DNA of 64,000 bases from Butyricimonas faecalis (GTDB lineage: Bacteria; Bacteroidota; Bacteroidia; Bacteroidales; Marinifilaceae), in NCBI RefSeq assembly GCF_003991565.1, contig NZ_CP032819.1:248001-312000 (forward strand). Reading direction: 5' to 3'. Below the pieces are notes generated by a model that was not told the DNA's origin, did no database searches, and saw nothing but the letters and a program-made list of their open reading frames with translations. Positions 8,682 through 17,807 of this stretch are shown here, in pieces (the first letter of the stretch is position 1; every line of letters begins with the position of its first letter). The translations under genes and the position numbers were made by a program.

Positions 8682-9461
8682 ATGCGGCAATTTATATTCG
8701 TGTTTACTTTTTTATTGTTCTGTCACATCGGGGGATATACTCAGGTAAAGGTTCGGGAGGCCACAGGTCGATGGGAAGTGACAAAGGATATTTCCTTGGC
8801 AGAAGCGGAAGAAAAGGCCTTGTTTGAGGCTAAGCGGGATGCCCTACGACAGGCGGGAGTCGAGGATGAAATAGCCTATTCCTTTTTGGCAATACAGGGA
8901 GTAGATACCTCGTTTTATAAACAGGTGTACAATTACATCGGGCGTGGAGAGATTCAAGGAATCGTGCAGGTAAGCCAGAAAACCGTGAGAAAGATATACG
9001 AAGAAGCTACGGATCGTCTCTTCGTGGAGGTGCGAATCCGGGCTAAAGTAAAAAAGACCCAGCAACGGGATCCCGGATTTAAAATAGAATTGGAGGGATT
9101 ACATAACACTTATCGGCAGGGGGAGATACTCTCGTTTTCTTGTCGGGTGTTTAAAGATTGTTATTTGAAGATATTTGTGTTTGACCCGTCGTGTGGCTTT
9201 CGGGTATACCCGAATCGCTATGAAGATGACCGTTGTTTTCGGAGTGGCGATGTGTTCCATTTCCCCAGTGAATGTGATGTGGAATACGTGTTGACAAAAA
9301 ACGGGCGGGATAATTGGGAGAATAACGTGATGCTTATTGTGGCAACGCGGGAGAAAATTCCTTATACTGGGAAGGCGGATTACGAGTCTGTTCTGGAATG
9401 GTTGTTCGAAATACCTTTACGGGATCGTGTTGAAGTGTGGCATAATTTTGTAATCGAGTAA
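8682..9461 (+). CDS. Secreted LPP20-like protein with DUF4384-type domain
   Basis: A 259-residue protein, start at ATG 8682 giving a signal peptide (FCHIGGYTQ). Residues about 25-60 (REATGRWEVTKDISLAEAEEKALFEAKRDAL) have the ARxxAxxDA helix seen in LPP20 and FlgT N-terminal domains. The second half (YRQGEILSFSCRVFKDCYLKIFVFDPS, about 140-230) resembles DUF4384, a beta-rich domain often fused or linked to caspase-like proteases in bacteria. That linkage holds here: the caspase gene begins 11 nt downstream. It is likely periplasmic or surface-associated. A binding or targeting role for the protease is inference. Confidence 0.7.
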   Translation: MRQFIFVFTFLLFCHIGGYTQVKVREATGRWEVTKDISLAEAEEKALFEAKRDALRQAGVEDEIAYSFLAIQGVDTSFYKQVYNYIGRGEIQGIVQVSQKTVRKIYEEATDRLFVEVRIRAKVKKTQQRDPGFKIELEGLHNTYRQGEILSFSCRVFKDCYLKIFVFDPSCGFRVYPNRYEDDRCFRSGDVFHFPSECDVEYVLTKNGRDNWENNVMLIVATREKIPYTGKADYESVLEWLFEIPLRDRVEVWHNFVIE

Positions 9462-9472
9462 TGTGTTGATAT

Positions 9473-11182
9473 ATGAGGTATGTGGTCATTCTTTTGTGGA
9501 TATGTTTATTACCCGCTCTACTTTTCGGACAGCGTGTCGTTTCCGGAAAGTCGGAAGGGAAAAGGGTGAAGATAGAACCCGTGTACGAATTTTCGAAACC
9601 TTCAAGGTTATCGGTATCCATGCGTTTGCAGGATCGAAATGAGGATGGATTGATCGAGGCTGCAGAGCCGGTGAAGCTGTACGTGTATTTTCAGAATAGT
9701 GGGGAAGGAAGTGCTTTCGGGATTAAGGTTGAAAGATTAGATACCTCTAGGAACACGTTGATTTGTCGGGAGAATATCTACCTCTCGGAGTTGAAAGCCG
9801 GGGCGGAACGAATGCTTGTCATCCCACTTCTTGCCAGTGAAGATTTGCGTACGGGAATCGACTCGTTGCGATTTTCCGTATCGGAGTATTTCGGGGTACA
9901 ACCGGATACCAGCGTTGTGTATTTTAATTCGGTCGAGCGTTTAGAGCCGGATCTCGTTTGCATGGGTGTTGAGGTGTTGAATGATGCCGGAATACTGCGG
10001 GCTGGTGAGACGGCAGATGTAAAGGTCGTGTTGCGCAACTTGGGTAGAAGTTTGGAAGGGTGTAACTATCGAGTCTCGTCAACAGATGCGAATGTTTTGA
10101 TAAAATATACCTCGGAACAGGGGAAAGATCGGTTGCCCATCGGAGAATCGGTTAGTTTGCAATTTCAAATTACCTCCGACCGTCAGTTGGGTGTTGTCAA
10201 GGATTTGCCTGTTTTCGTGGCTGTTTATAGTAACGATGTTATGATCCGGAGATTGAGAATACCTTTAGGGATCAACGAACCTCCAGTGCGTTATGCCGTG
10301 TTTCCGTCGCATCCGACTTTGGAAAACGTGTTGCGGATGAAGACTCTTCAAGATAGGGGGATGCCCAAGAGTGAGGATATCCTTCGGATTCCCCGGGGAA
10401 AGACACCGAACGAGGAGGCTATAGCCATCGTGATTGGGGTAGAAAACTATCGCTATCTTCCGATTGCTCCCTATGCCTGTAAGGATGCGATGCTCATGAC
10501 TAAGTATCTGCAATACACTTTTGGCGTAAATCGTGTGTTGACTTTTTATGACAGTGAAGTGCGGGGTGATTTCTTCGAAAAATTATTCGATCCGGTAAAC
10601 GGTAAGTTGAGCAAAATGGTAAAAAAAGGAAAGACGGATGTTTATGTTTATTATTCCGGCCATGGCGTACCCGAAAAGAATGGAGAGGAGGCTTATCTTT
10701 TCCCCGTAGACGGAAAAATTATGAATGCCTCTTCTTGTGGCTACGGGTTGAGTCGCTTTTACCGGGACCTCGATAGCTTGAAGGCCCGTAACGTGGTGGT
10801 CTTTCTGGATGCCTGCTTCATGGGTGATACGAAATATTCAAGAAGCTATGTTTCGCGGAATATTTCGGGAACCAAAGGGGTGGTTGTCAGACGGATAGGA
10901 CAAGCCCCGTGGCACACGAACCGGAATTTCTTTGTGTTCACATCCTCGCGCAATGACCAGTCTTCCCTAGCCTTTGATCAGTCCGGTACGGGACTATTTA
11001 CTTATTATTTGGCATTGGGGTTGAAGGGAGCTGCCGATGCGGATGGAGACGGAAAAATCACGACCGGGGAATTGTCCGATTACATCTCTTCCCGTGTGGA
11101 GGAAGTCTCCCGAAAGATTCGGGGGGAACAGACTCCCCAATTGTTTGGACGTCCGGATAAAGTATTAATCGAGTACAATTAG
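9473..11182 (+). CDS. Secreted caspase-like (peptidase C14) protease with N-terminal CARDB-like domains
   Basis: The 569-residue protein has a signal peptide (cut near LLFG-Q). Residues about 45-270 form two Ig-like, CARDB-type modules (DRNEDGLIEAAEPVKLYVYFQNSG... and NDAGILRAGETADVKVVLRNLG). The C14 domain covers about 318-560: AIVIGVENYRYLPIAPYACKDA, the catalytic His397 in YYSGHGVP, and the catalytic Cys448 in FLDACFMGD, all intact. Near the end lies an EF-hand-like loop, DADGDGKITTGEL, a possible calcium site; many metacaspases need calcium. The exported location differs from the cytoplasmic caspases of anti-phage systems. Neighbouring lipoproteins and a barrel protein suggest an envelope complex. 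Its substrate is unknown; Arg/Lys or Asp preference cannot be read here. Confidence 0.88.
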   Translation: MRYVVILLWICLLPALLFGQRVVSGKSEGKRVKIEPVYEFSKPSRLSVSMRLQDRNEDGLIEAAEPVKLYVYFQNSGEGSAFGIKVERLDTSRNTLICRENIYLSELKAGAERMLVIPLLASEDLRTGIDSLRFSVSEYFGVQPDTSVVYFNSVERLEPDLVCMGVEVLNDAGILRAGETADVKVVLRNLGRSLEGCNYRVSSTDANVLIKYTSEQGKDRLPIGESVSLQFQITSDRQLGVVKDLPVFVAVYSNDVMIRRLRIPLGINEPPVRYAVFPSHPTLENVLRMKTLQDRGMPKSEDILRIPRGKTPNEEAIAIVIGVENYRYLPIAPYACKDAMLMTKYLQYTFGVNRVLTFYDSEVRGDFFEKLFDPVNGKLSKMVKKGKTDVYVYYSGHGVPEKNGEEAYLFPVDGKIMNASSCGYGLSRFYRDLDSLKARNVVVFLDACFMGDTKYSRSYVSRNISGTKGVVVRRIGQAPWHTNRNFFVFTSSRNDQSSLAFDQSGTGLFTYYLALGLKGAADADGDGKITTGELSDYISSRVEEVSRKIRGEQTPQLFGRPDKVLIEYN

Positions 11183-11185
11183 TAT

Positions 11186-12025
11186 ATGAGGAAAGTCGTT
11201 ATTATATTTTTTTGTTTGTTAGCTTGTATCTCGCTTCATGCCCAAGAGGTGCAGGATGTGACGTTCAAGAGAGTCGGTAATACGATCGAGATTTGCTATC
11301 GGTTACAACATTTACCTCCCCGGCAATACACTTGGATTGAGATATATTATAGTCTTGATGACGGGAAAAATTGGCAAGGCCCTCTCAAAAGGATTGCGGG
11401 TGATGTGGGAAGAGTTGAATACGGGGGCAAAAAACGGGTTGAGTGGGACGTGTTCAGTGAGCTGGAAAAAATCAATGGCATTTTGGCTTTTGAAGTACGA
11501 GCCTCTGTTGAAGAAAAGGAGGAGCGTGGAGAGAACATCCTGTTGTACAGTTTATCGGAAACAGCTCCTTTGGGGCTTATGTTTGCCCGGGTTTGTCGTT
11601 GGGGATGGTTCGTGCGTTTAAAAACAGATGTGCGTTCCTGTAGAGGTTCCGATTACGAGTGTAACCGCAGCGGGATAATAAACCGGGATCTCAGGGAGAC
11701 GTATTACCGGGTGGAGGACGAAGAGCGAAAATCCCGTTTCGGAGTCTCCGGTGGAATCGTTTACCGGCTTTCGCATAGTTTTTATTTCTTTGTTGGTGGA
11801 GGTTACGGGCAACGCCGGGTGCAATGGCGGGCTTCGCTTTATAAGTACGTGGATGATAGTAAAATGCGGGATTTATGGCTACAATGTGAACCGGATTCTT
11901 TTTCCGGAGTGGAACTCGATGGAGGGGGGATATTCCGCTATCGCCGTTTGTGCCTGTCAGCTGGGATGTCGGGTATTAATGGTAAATTTTGGGAGTTATC
12001 CGGTGGGTTAGGGATTATCTTTTAA
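11186..12025 (+). CDS. Secreted protein with Ig-like N-terminus and predicted beta-barrel
   Basis: A 279-residue protein with a signal peptide (LHAQ, residue about 20). Residues 20-110 look like an Ig/FN3 strand domain (ITITYRLQ-type strands, then YSLDDGKNWQGPLKRIAGDVG). Residues 120-279 alternate aromatic and polar residues and end in 'GGLGIIF', as in small outer-membrane barrels. Proteins of this shape often accompany secreted caspase-like proteases in Bacteroidetes. The gene starts 3 nt after the caspase stop and its own stop overlaps the next start (TAATG), so translation is coupled. I do not recognise a named family. Confidence 0.6.
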   Translation: MRKVVIIFFCLLACISLHAQEVQDVTFKRVGNTIEICYRLQHLPPRQYTWIEIYYSLDDGKNWQGPLKRIAGDVGRVEYGGKKRVEWDVFSELEKINGILAFEVRASVEEKEERGENILLYSLSETAPLGLMFARVCRWGWFVRLKTDVRSCRGSDYECNRSGIINRDLRETYYRVEDEERKSRFGVSGGIVYRLSHSFYFFVGGGYGQRRVQWRASLYKYVDDSKMRDLWLQCEPDSFSGVELDGGGIFRYRRLCLSAGMSGINGKFWELSGGLGIIF

Positions 12026-13893
12026 TGGCTATGAAAAAAAAGATTGCTATATTGTTGTGGCTCTTGGGTATATTGACGGCTTGTGTGCGGGAGACCGGTA
12101 TCCCGGTTGGAGAGAATTCTTTTGCTGAAGAAGCCTATCGTCCCGAGATTGCACTTTCTGCAGTTGACTCGATAACTTGTTATGGGGCAACCGTTCGGGT
12201 GAATTTAAAATCTGCTGGAGGGCGGAAGGTGGTGGGAGGAATTTGTTATTATAGTTTGGATTCCTTGGTACGACTCGAATATAGAGACTCCATACCTATG
12301 ATATTGCAAGGAGATTCGGTGTATATAGCCAAATTGGCGGGATTGATACCGGGAGAGGACTATTATTGTCGTATTTCGGTGAAAAATGAGGAATGGGAGT
12401 CTTGTTTGGAGAAGTTCGTGTTTACCACAAAAGATAATGCAAATTCAGAGATTAAATTTTATACAGGGGCGAAATTTCAGGCTTATGATTATGTTGATTT
12501 TTATGCGCAAGTAAATGGTAGTTTTGATTCTATCGGCTTTGTTTATGGAAAAGATCCTTATTTGCGAAGAAATTCTTCCTATTCGGAGGAAATAGAGAAA
12601 TTTCAAGAAAATCATCAGTATGGAATCTACATCACGGATTATGAATTGGATACCACTTATTATTGTCGTTTTTTTGTCTTTAAAGGAAAAGAATTATATT
12701 ATAGTTCAGTGCTTAGTGCCAAAACGGCAAAGATGGTTCTGGCGGAAATCAGTACATCTCCCGTTACGAATGTTTCTTCATCCTCGGCAAAGACCGGTTT
12801 CATGCTATTGGGTAGGAGTTCTTCGAAGATAAAACGTTTGGGCTTTTGTCTCGGGACCTCGTTACATCCGACGGTAGAACGAGGAGAGGAAAGCGATCGG
12901 GTGATTGAGGAAAGCATTATGGATTACAATCAAATTGAATTGACCGGTTTACTTCCCCGAACGACTTATTATCTTCGAGCGTTTGTGGAAAATGCTAGTG
13001 GAATTGCGTATGCAGAGGAGTATTCCTTTACAACAAAAACTCCCGGGGAAAAAGTCAATGAACCTTGGAAGAAAGTAACGGGATTGCCAGAACGAGTTTC
13101 GGAGAATGCAATATTGGTGCGAGCCGGCGAAAACCTTTTTTTAGCGGATTCCTGGCAAAATTTGTGGAAATACAATTTATCCACGCTCTCTTGGAAAAAA
13201 TGTGCGGATTTACCAGGACTTAAGCATGAACGATTGGCATTGACTTCCGTGGATAGTGTCCTTTATTGTAATTATAATTCCCAAGAGAATAATTATGGTT
13301 TGGCCTGTTATAATATTGCAAGGGACGAATGGAGCTCATTAATTGATTCGTTGAATTCCTGTGATTTTCGTGGAGGGGTGTTGTGTGACGGGACAATATA
13401 TTACATACTGAGATCGAGGTCTGGTTTGATAGCGTATGATGTGCAGCAAGAAAAATATGAGATATTGGGGTCGAGTCACGTGTTCCCGTGGCCTTATTAC
13501 ATATTTTCGGTAGATTCTAGTATTTATGTGGGACGAGGTAGTGGCATACTTCAATATTCTCTTTCGAGTGGGGTTTGGAGATCACGTACGGATGCGCCTT
13601 ATGCGGGAAGTCTTCCCTATCTTTTTCAGAAAGACGGTTATTTGTATCGTTGTGGAGGTATGTTTGCTTATCAAACAAGTGCGCAAGGATATTTGCCGAT
13701 TTTATTGCGTTATGATGCGGTCAGAGATAGCTGGCAGCGTAAGGCAGATTGTCCTGTAGAAAGTGTAGGTTTTATTAATATGTTTTCCGGTGGCGATGCG
13801 ATAATAGACGATGGCTATGTGGTGTGTGAGGGATGTATTTGGCAATATTTCCCGGAAGAAGATATAGATTGTCAATTAATAACGGTTGATTAA
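12025..13893 (+). CDS. FN3/kelch-type surface lipoprotein, first paralogue
   Basis: A 622-residue protein; ATG 12025 overlaps the previous stop, and a second ATG (12031) is possible. The lipoprotein signal ends in GILTACV (Cys20). Residues about 30-350 hold three FN3-like modules. The third is the Bacteroidetes type with 'ISTSPVTNVSSSSAKTGF' and 'GLLPRTTYYLRAFVENASG'. Residues about 355-620 look like a kelch/galactose-oxidase-type beta propeller (WKKVTGLPE, WKYNLSTLSWKKCADLPG, RYDAVRDSWQRKADCP). It ends in IWQYFPEEDIDC, a motif shared with the next gene. It probably displays a binding propeller on the cell surface. No catalytic residues are evident. Confidence 0.75.
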   Translation: MAMKKKIAILLWLLGILTACVRETGIPVGENSFAEEAYRPEIALSAVDSITCYGATVRVNLKSAGGRKVVGGICYYSLDSLVRLEYRDSIPMILQGDSVYIAKLAGLIPGEDYYCRISVKNEEWESCLEKFVFTTKDNANSEIKFYTGAKFQAYDYVDFYAQVNGSFDSIGFVYGKDPYLRRNSSYSEEIEKFQENHQYGIYITDYELDTTYYCRFFVFKGKELYYSSVLSAKTAKMVLAEISTSPVTNVSSSSAKTGFMLLGRSSSKIKRLGFCLGTSLHPTVERGEESDRVIEESIMDYNQIELTGLLPRTTYYLRAFVENASGIAYAEEYSFTTKTPGEKVNEPWKKVTGLPERVSENAILVRAGENLFLADSWQNLWKYNLSTLSWKKCADLPGLKHERLALTSVDSVLYCNYNSQENNYGLACYNIARDEWSSLIDSLNSCDFRGGVLCDGTIYYILRSRSGLIAYDVQQEKYEILGSSHVFPWPYYIFSVDSSIYVGRGSGILQYSLSSGVWRSRTDAPYAGSLPYLFQKDGYLYRCGGMFAYQTSAQGYLPILLRYDAVRDSWQRKADCPVESVGFINMFSGGDAIIDDGYVVCEGCIWQYFPEEDIDCQLITVD

Positions 13894-13904
13894 TTGGAGA
13901 TAAT

Positions 13905-15746
13905 ATGAAGGTGTTGTTTTTTTCGATTTGTCTGTTTTTCGTTTTGGAAGCTTGCGTGCGGGAAAGTAATTCTCCGTTGGGAAGTGGTTCCTATTCACCT
14001 CAGGCAGGAGTTCCTGTTTCGGAAATAGAAATGGATACCTGTTTACCTAATGATGTGTATCTCCGGGTATGTTTAAAGTCGACAGGAGAACGGAAAATAG
14101 TGAAAGCTTTGTTTGTTTACAGCATGGATAGCCTTTTAAGAGAAGAGTATCGAGATACAATCGTGTTGACCTTGGCAAACGATACAACCTATGGAGTAAG
14201 GTTGTTTAATTTAATTCCTGACTTGTCTTATTATTGCCAAGCGATCGTGCAAAATGCGGAATTTACCGGTGTTTCTCCGGAGTTTGTATTCAATACTCCT
14301 TCATCTGATGGGAGTGTACGAATGCTATCATTTATTTCAGCCCAGACGTATCAACACATTTTTATGCATGAATACACGGAAGGAGAGCCTGATTCCGTGG
14401 GACTTGTTTGGGGAACTGATCCTTACGTTAGATTAAACGGTCACTATCCTTCGATTTGTGCGATTCGTTCGAAAAATAATCTTAGTACTTATCTATATGA
14501 TTTTGAGTATGGTCAGACCTATTATTGTCGTTCTTTTGCGAAAAAAGAAGGAAAGGTATATTATAGTGAGGTGAAAAGTGTCCAAACGAAGGTTGCCGGT
14601 GTTGGGAAAATTTCAACTTCTCCGGTTTGCGAGGTTTCCGATCGTTCGGCCAGGACGGGGTATATGATTCGGGAGAAGAGTGCCACGAATATTAAGCGAA
14701 TGGGAATATGTTGGGGTGATTCCCCTCGGGTGCGTTTGGATAGTCTTGGGGAAACGGGAAGTTTTGTAACGGGTAAAATCACGGAATATCAACAGATATA
14801 TTTGCACGATCTACGACCTTCGACCACCTATTATGCCCGTGCTTTTATCGAGAATGCTGGAGGTATTGCTTATGGGGAAACCTATAAGTTTAAGACCCGG
14901 CCATCAGGTCAGTTGGGAAAACAGCCTTGGAAAAAGATTGTTTCCTTGCCCGATCGGGTGGTGGAGGTTGGAACATTAGCTGCTTGTAACGGGAGTTTAT
15001 TCCTGTTCGGGAGTCAGGCTTTATGGGAATACAATCTTGATTCCGGAGAATGGTTACGTCGTGAAGAGATACTGGGGCAGGTGTTCTTTCCTTTGATTGT
15101 CACCGCGGGGAATTGTTTTTATTGTTCACAAAGGACTGTCGGCTACTCGGAATTGTGGAAATATGATGTTGAAAAGCATACTTGGGAGAAATTATTGAAT
15201 GTTTTGGCAGAAGATGAAGTTTATTCCGGAGTGTTTTATGAGGGGTATATCTATTATAAATCAAGAGGTTCAGCCTTACGAAGATTTGACGTGAGTGATA
15301 ACACGATTATTCCTTTCGGTTATAATCAGTTGTTTAACGGGGGACAATATTTGTTTATTATAGATAATGTGTTGTACGTGGGGAGTGGATCCAATTTTGC
15401 CCGTTTCCCTTTTCGTTCTTATGCTTGGGATAGGTTACCTGATTTTCCTATTGAAAGTTTTATGTGGACGCCTTTCGTTACAGAAATTGATAGTCGATTT
15501 TATTTATTTGGAGGTATGTATCCTTATGAGTCATTTGATTTACAGGGGGTACCACTTACTTTTTATTATGAACCGGAAATGAATAAATGGATTCGTGTTG
15601 CTGATTGCCCTATAGAAGAGGGGGGTGTAGTGGATGTCAGATCTGATGGATATTCCGTGGTAGAAGGAGGATATGTCCTTTGTGGGCGGCATATTTGGCA
15701 ATATTTTCCGGAAGAGGACGTGGACTGCGAACTAGTAGCAGAATAA
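13905..15746 (+). CDS. FN3/kelch-type surface lipoprotein, second paralogue
   Basis: A 613-residue paralogue of the preceding protein: lipoprotein signal (VLEACV, Cys17), three FN3-like modules (the third reading ISTSPVCEVSDRSARTGY), then a kelch-like propeller from about 350 and the same closing motif IWQYFPEEDVDC. The two have diverged widely in the middle, suggesting an old duplication with different ligands. It is the last gene of the caspase operon, 11 nt after its partner. Its stop end overlaps by 15 nt the 3' end of the convergent transglutaminase-like gene, and there is no hairpin terminator between them. Confidence 0.75.
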   Translation: MKVLFFSICLFFVLEACVRESNSPLGSGSYSPQAGVPVSEIEMDTCLPNDVYLRVCLKSTGERKIVKALFVYSMDSLLREEYRDTIVLTLANDTTYGVRLFNLIPDLSYYCQAIVQNAEFTGVSPEFVFNTPSSDGSVRMLSFISAQTYQHIFMHEYTEGEPDSVGLVWGTDPYVRLNGHYPSICAIRSKNNLSTYLYDFEYGQTYYCRSFAKKEGKVYYSEVKSVQTKVAGVGKISTSPVCEVSDRSARTGYMIREKSATNIKRMGICWGDSPRVRLDSLGETGSFVTGKITEYQQIYLHDLRPSTTYYARAFIENAGGIAYGETYKFKTRPSGQLGKQPWKKIVSLPDRVVEVGTLAACNGSLFLFGSQALWEYNLDSGEWLRREEILGQVFFPLIVTAGNCFYCSQRTVGYSELWKYDVEKHTWEKLLNVLAEDEVYSGVFYEGYIYYKSRGSALRRFDVSDNTIIPFGYNQLFNGGQYLFIIDNVLYVGSGSNFARFPFRSYAWDRLPDFPIESFMWTPFVTEIDSRFYLFGGMYPYESFDLQGVPLTFYYEPEMNKWIRVADCPIEEGGVVDVRSDGYSVVEGGYVLCGRHIWQYFPEEDVDCELVAE

Positions 15747-17114
15747 TTCCCTGGTTTTTTCCATACTGGGTATTTGTTTTCCCGGTTGGGCTCCGATGTA
15801 CGAGGGTTCGCAGATCATGTATTTTTTATCGTGATGTATCACGCATTTTTCCATTCCCCGACAGGGAAGGTCTACCGCTGCGGCAACGTGTTCGGGATAA
15901 ACGACCAGAATTGCTTTCAGCCCTGTCAGGCGATTGACGAGATGGCGGAACAGGATGGCACTGTCTTCGCAATCTAGGTATGGATAGTATAGGGATTCTT
16001 CTGCGAAAAAATAGCGTTCCCGTCCCCATACGATGGAATCCGATTGATGTTTGAAACAGGTGTGCATGAAACGTAATATTTCATAGGTGTGGGTATACTC
16101 GGAAGAGTCTTTACGCAACATTTCCCGTAAGGGGGCCAGCAAGGCTGTGTCTATGGGGGCGGAAGCGTACACGCGGAGGTCGCAAGCGGGATAAGTCGCG
16201 TAAAAGTCGATGAGATGTTCGTTTACCGGGAGAATGATTTTTTTCTTGTTGAATATAAATTCTTTACGGTTAAACTTGTTTTGTCCTAATTTCAGCGGGG
16301 CGTGTAGGAATAGATCCGGGGTCTGCGTGGCAAATTTGATTTCCCGGGAATATGTTTTCAGCTTATTTACTGCAAATTCTTTCTTTTCCGGGATGTAATA
16401 GGGAATATCGTTAATGAGAATGTGATAGAAACTGTAGACTTTTGTGTTAAAGGGGAGTAATAACACGAGTTCTCGATTATTGATAATTCCCATTCGGCAT
16501 TTATATCCCCGATGGTTCATGAGAAAACATTGCATGATGATGCGTATATCGGGCGAAACGGATTGCTGACGGGTTATGTGGCAGATTAATTGATAATATC
16601 CCCACGTGTTTAAGTTCAAGTGGGATGATAGCAACAAACATTCAGCCAAGCAGGTTGAAAAATCCGAGTTCCCTAAGGCGAGCCAAATCTGCCCGACGGA
16701 TTTTTCTGATATTTCTGAGGTTTCTGTTGGTATATTCTCGGGAAGATGGATATCGATTTCTATGCCAAAAAAATTTTTCTCGTCTGTTTCAGGGGAGTAT
16801 ATTTTTGAGGTGGTTTGGTTGCGGGAGAAGAGAACTTGGTTGTAGCGAACGGGAGTGGTGGGAGGGATGATGGGAAACGTTTCCCAGGATTGTTCCAAAA
16901 ACTTGGCAAATTCCCGGTTTACACTATCCCTGAAATTCGAAAATTCTTTCGCAATGCTATCTCTAAAGATATGAAAATTAAGGTGAAACGTGGAGTCAGT
17001 GTTTTGTATTTCGTGTAAAATGTTATCCACAAATTGTTCGAATTCTTCCTCTTGTGCCCGAGAAACCATGGACATTAATAACAAAACTATCACCGTAAGT
17101 ATTTTTACTCTCAT
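15732..17114 (-). CDS. Secreted transglutaminase-like protein, Cys-His-Glu variant
   Basis: A 460-residue protein with a signal peptide (VSRAQ, about residue 21). A helical stretch follows (residues 22-80) with 'FRDSVNREFAKFLEQSWETF', a motif shared with the plus-strand paralogue at 20776. The C-terminal 110 residues carry the transglutaminase-like core: Cys382 in YLDCEDSA, His409 in YPEHVAAAV, and an acidic residue in YMICEPSY, which is Glu436 instead of the usual Asp. Bacterial members of this superfamily are often peptidases rather than cross-linkers. It is the third gene of a minus-strand operon, 12 nt after the second DUF6266 gene. Whether Glu436 supports catalysis is open. Confidence 0.72.
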   Translation of the reverse strand: MRVKILTVIVLLLMSMVSRAQEEEFEQFVDNILHEIQNTDSTFHLNFHIFRDSIAKEFSNFRDSVNREFAKFLEQSWETFPIIPPTTPVRYNQVLFSRNQTTSKIYSPETDEKNFFGIEIDIHLPENIPTETSEISEKSVGQIWLALGNSDFSTCLAECLLLSSHLNLNTWGYYQLICHITRQQSVSPDIRIIMQCFLMNHRGYKCRMGIINNRELVLLLPFNTKVYSFYHILINDIPYYIPEKKEFAVNKLKTYSREIKFATQTPDLFLHAPLKLGQNKFNRKEFIFNKKKIILPVNEHLIDFYATYPACDLRVYASAPIDTALLAPLREMLRKDSSEYTHTYEILRFMHTCFKHQSDSIVWGRERYFFAEESLYYPYLDCEDSAILFRHLVNRLTGLKAILVVYPEHVAAAVDLPCRGMEKCVIHHDKKYMICEPSYIGAQPGKQIPSMEKTRELFCY

Positions 17115-17126
17115 TTCCCTTGTTGT

Positions 17127-17795
17127 TTAGATATTTTCCGTATCAAAGACCGAGGTATCCGTCTTTTCTGTTTCAATAAGCCCCAGCGTACCCGACGCGT
17201 CCTGCCCGTTCTCACTGACAGCGAAGCCGTACACGACCAGTTGGCTCATGTCCCAGTCCGCGGGAGGGGTCCATGTCTTTTCCCCGCTTTCTCCCCGGGA
17301 GCCTAGTTTTACAAGACGACTTCTTTCTTCTTTCCGCTCGTATACCGCACCCACCAACTGATCGCTCTTTGCCATGAACGGCATCAGCGGTTGTTTTTTC
17401 CACCGGAACGCGACCAAGCGTTTTTCCGCGTTCACTTCCGCCTCCATCAGGGGAAGCCGCAAGTTACCGTCGGATAGCGAGAGGGTCAGCAAATCCAGGG
17501 TGGGATGATCCCAGTCCTCCGCGTTCACCTTGCCGATGTTGTCCCGGGTGAAGCAGTTGGTACATGTTTTGCCGGACGAGGTGCAGTAGCCTGTTTTTAG
17601 AATCGCGATAAAATTGCGGCGCAATCTCGTGATCAGTCTTAACCGGGCGCGTTGCTGCAGCTGTTTCGGGGTTTTCGCGTCTTTCATGAATCTCGTTTTT
17701 GCCCGGGCAATCTGGGTTTTGCCTATCTTGTAGGAAGTTACGTTTCCCACTGAACCGGAGATATCCTTGTATATGCTTGGATTGAAAATAGCCAT
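17127..17795 (-). CDS. DUF6266-family protein
   Basis: A 222-residue protein without signal peptide. The N-terminal signature 'KDISGSVGNVTSYKIGKTQIAR' followed by 'KTPKQLQQRARLRLITRLRR' matches the DUF6266 pattern, a Gly/Val strand segment followed by a Gln/Arg-rich helix, known from many Bacteroidetes proteins with no assigned function. A Cys cluster (GYCTSSGKTCTNCFTR, about residues 69-84) is absent from its neighbour. It lies 12 nt downstream of another DUF6266 gene and 12 nt upstream of the transglutaminase-like gene, so all three are probably co-expressed. Base composition is GC-richer than the flanking plus-strand operon. Confidence 0.7.
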   Translation of the reverse strand: MAIFNPSIYKDISGSVGNVTSYKIGKTQIARAKTRFMKDAKTPKQLQQRARLRLITRLRRNFIAILKTGYCTSSGKTCTNCFTRDNIGKVNAEDWDHPTLDLLTLSLSDGNLRLPLMEAEVNAEKRLVAFRWKKQPLMPFMAKSDQLVGAVYERKEERSRLVKLGSRGESGEKTWTPPADWDMSQLVVYGFAVSENGQDASGTLGLIETEKTDTSVFDTENI

Positions 17796-17807
17796 GATAA
17801 ATTGGTA

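Noticed and set aside
9473..11182. Caspase as an anti-phage effector
   Set aside because: It has a signal peptide and no gasdermin, CRISPR or nucleotide-sensor partner; an envelope role is likelier.
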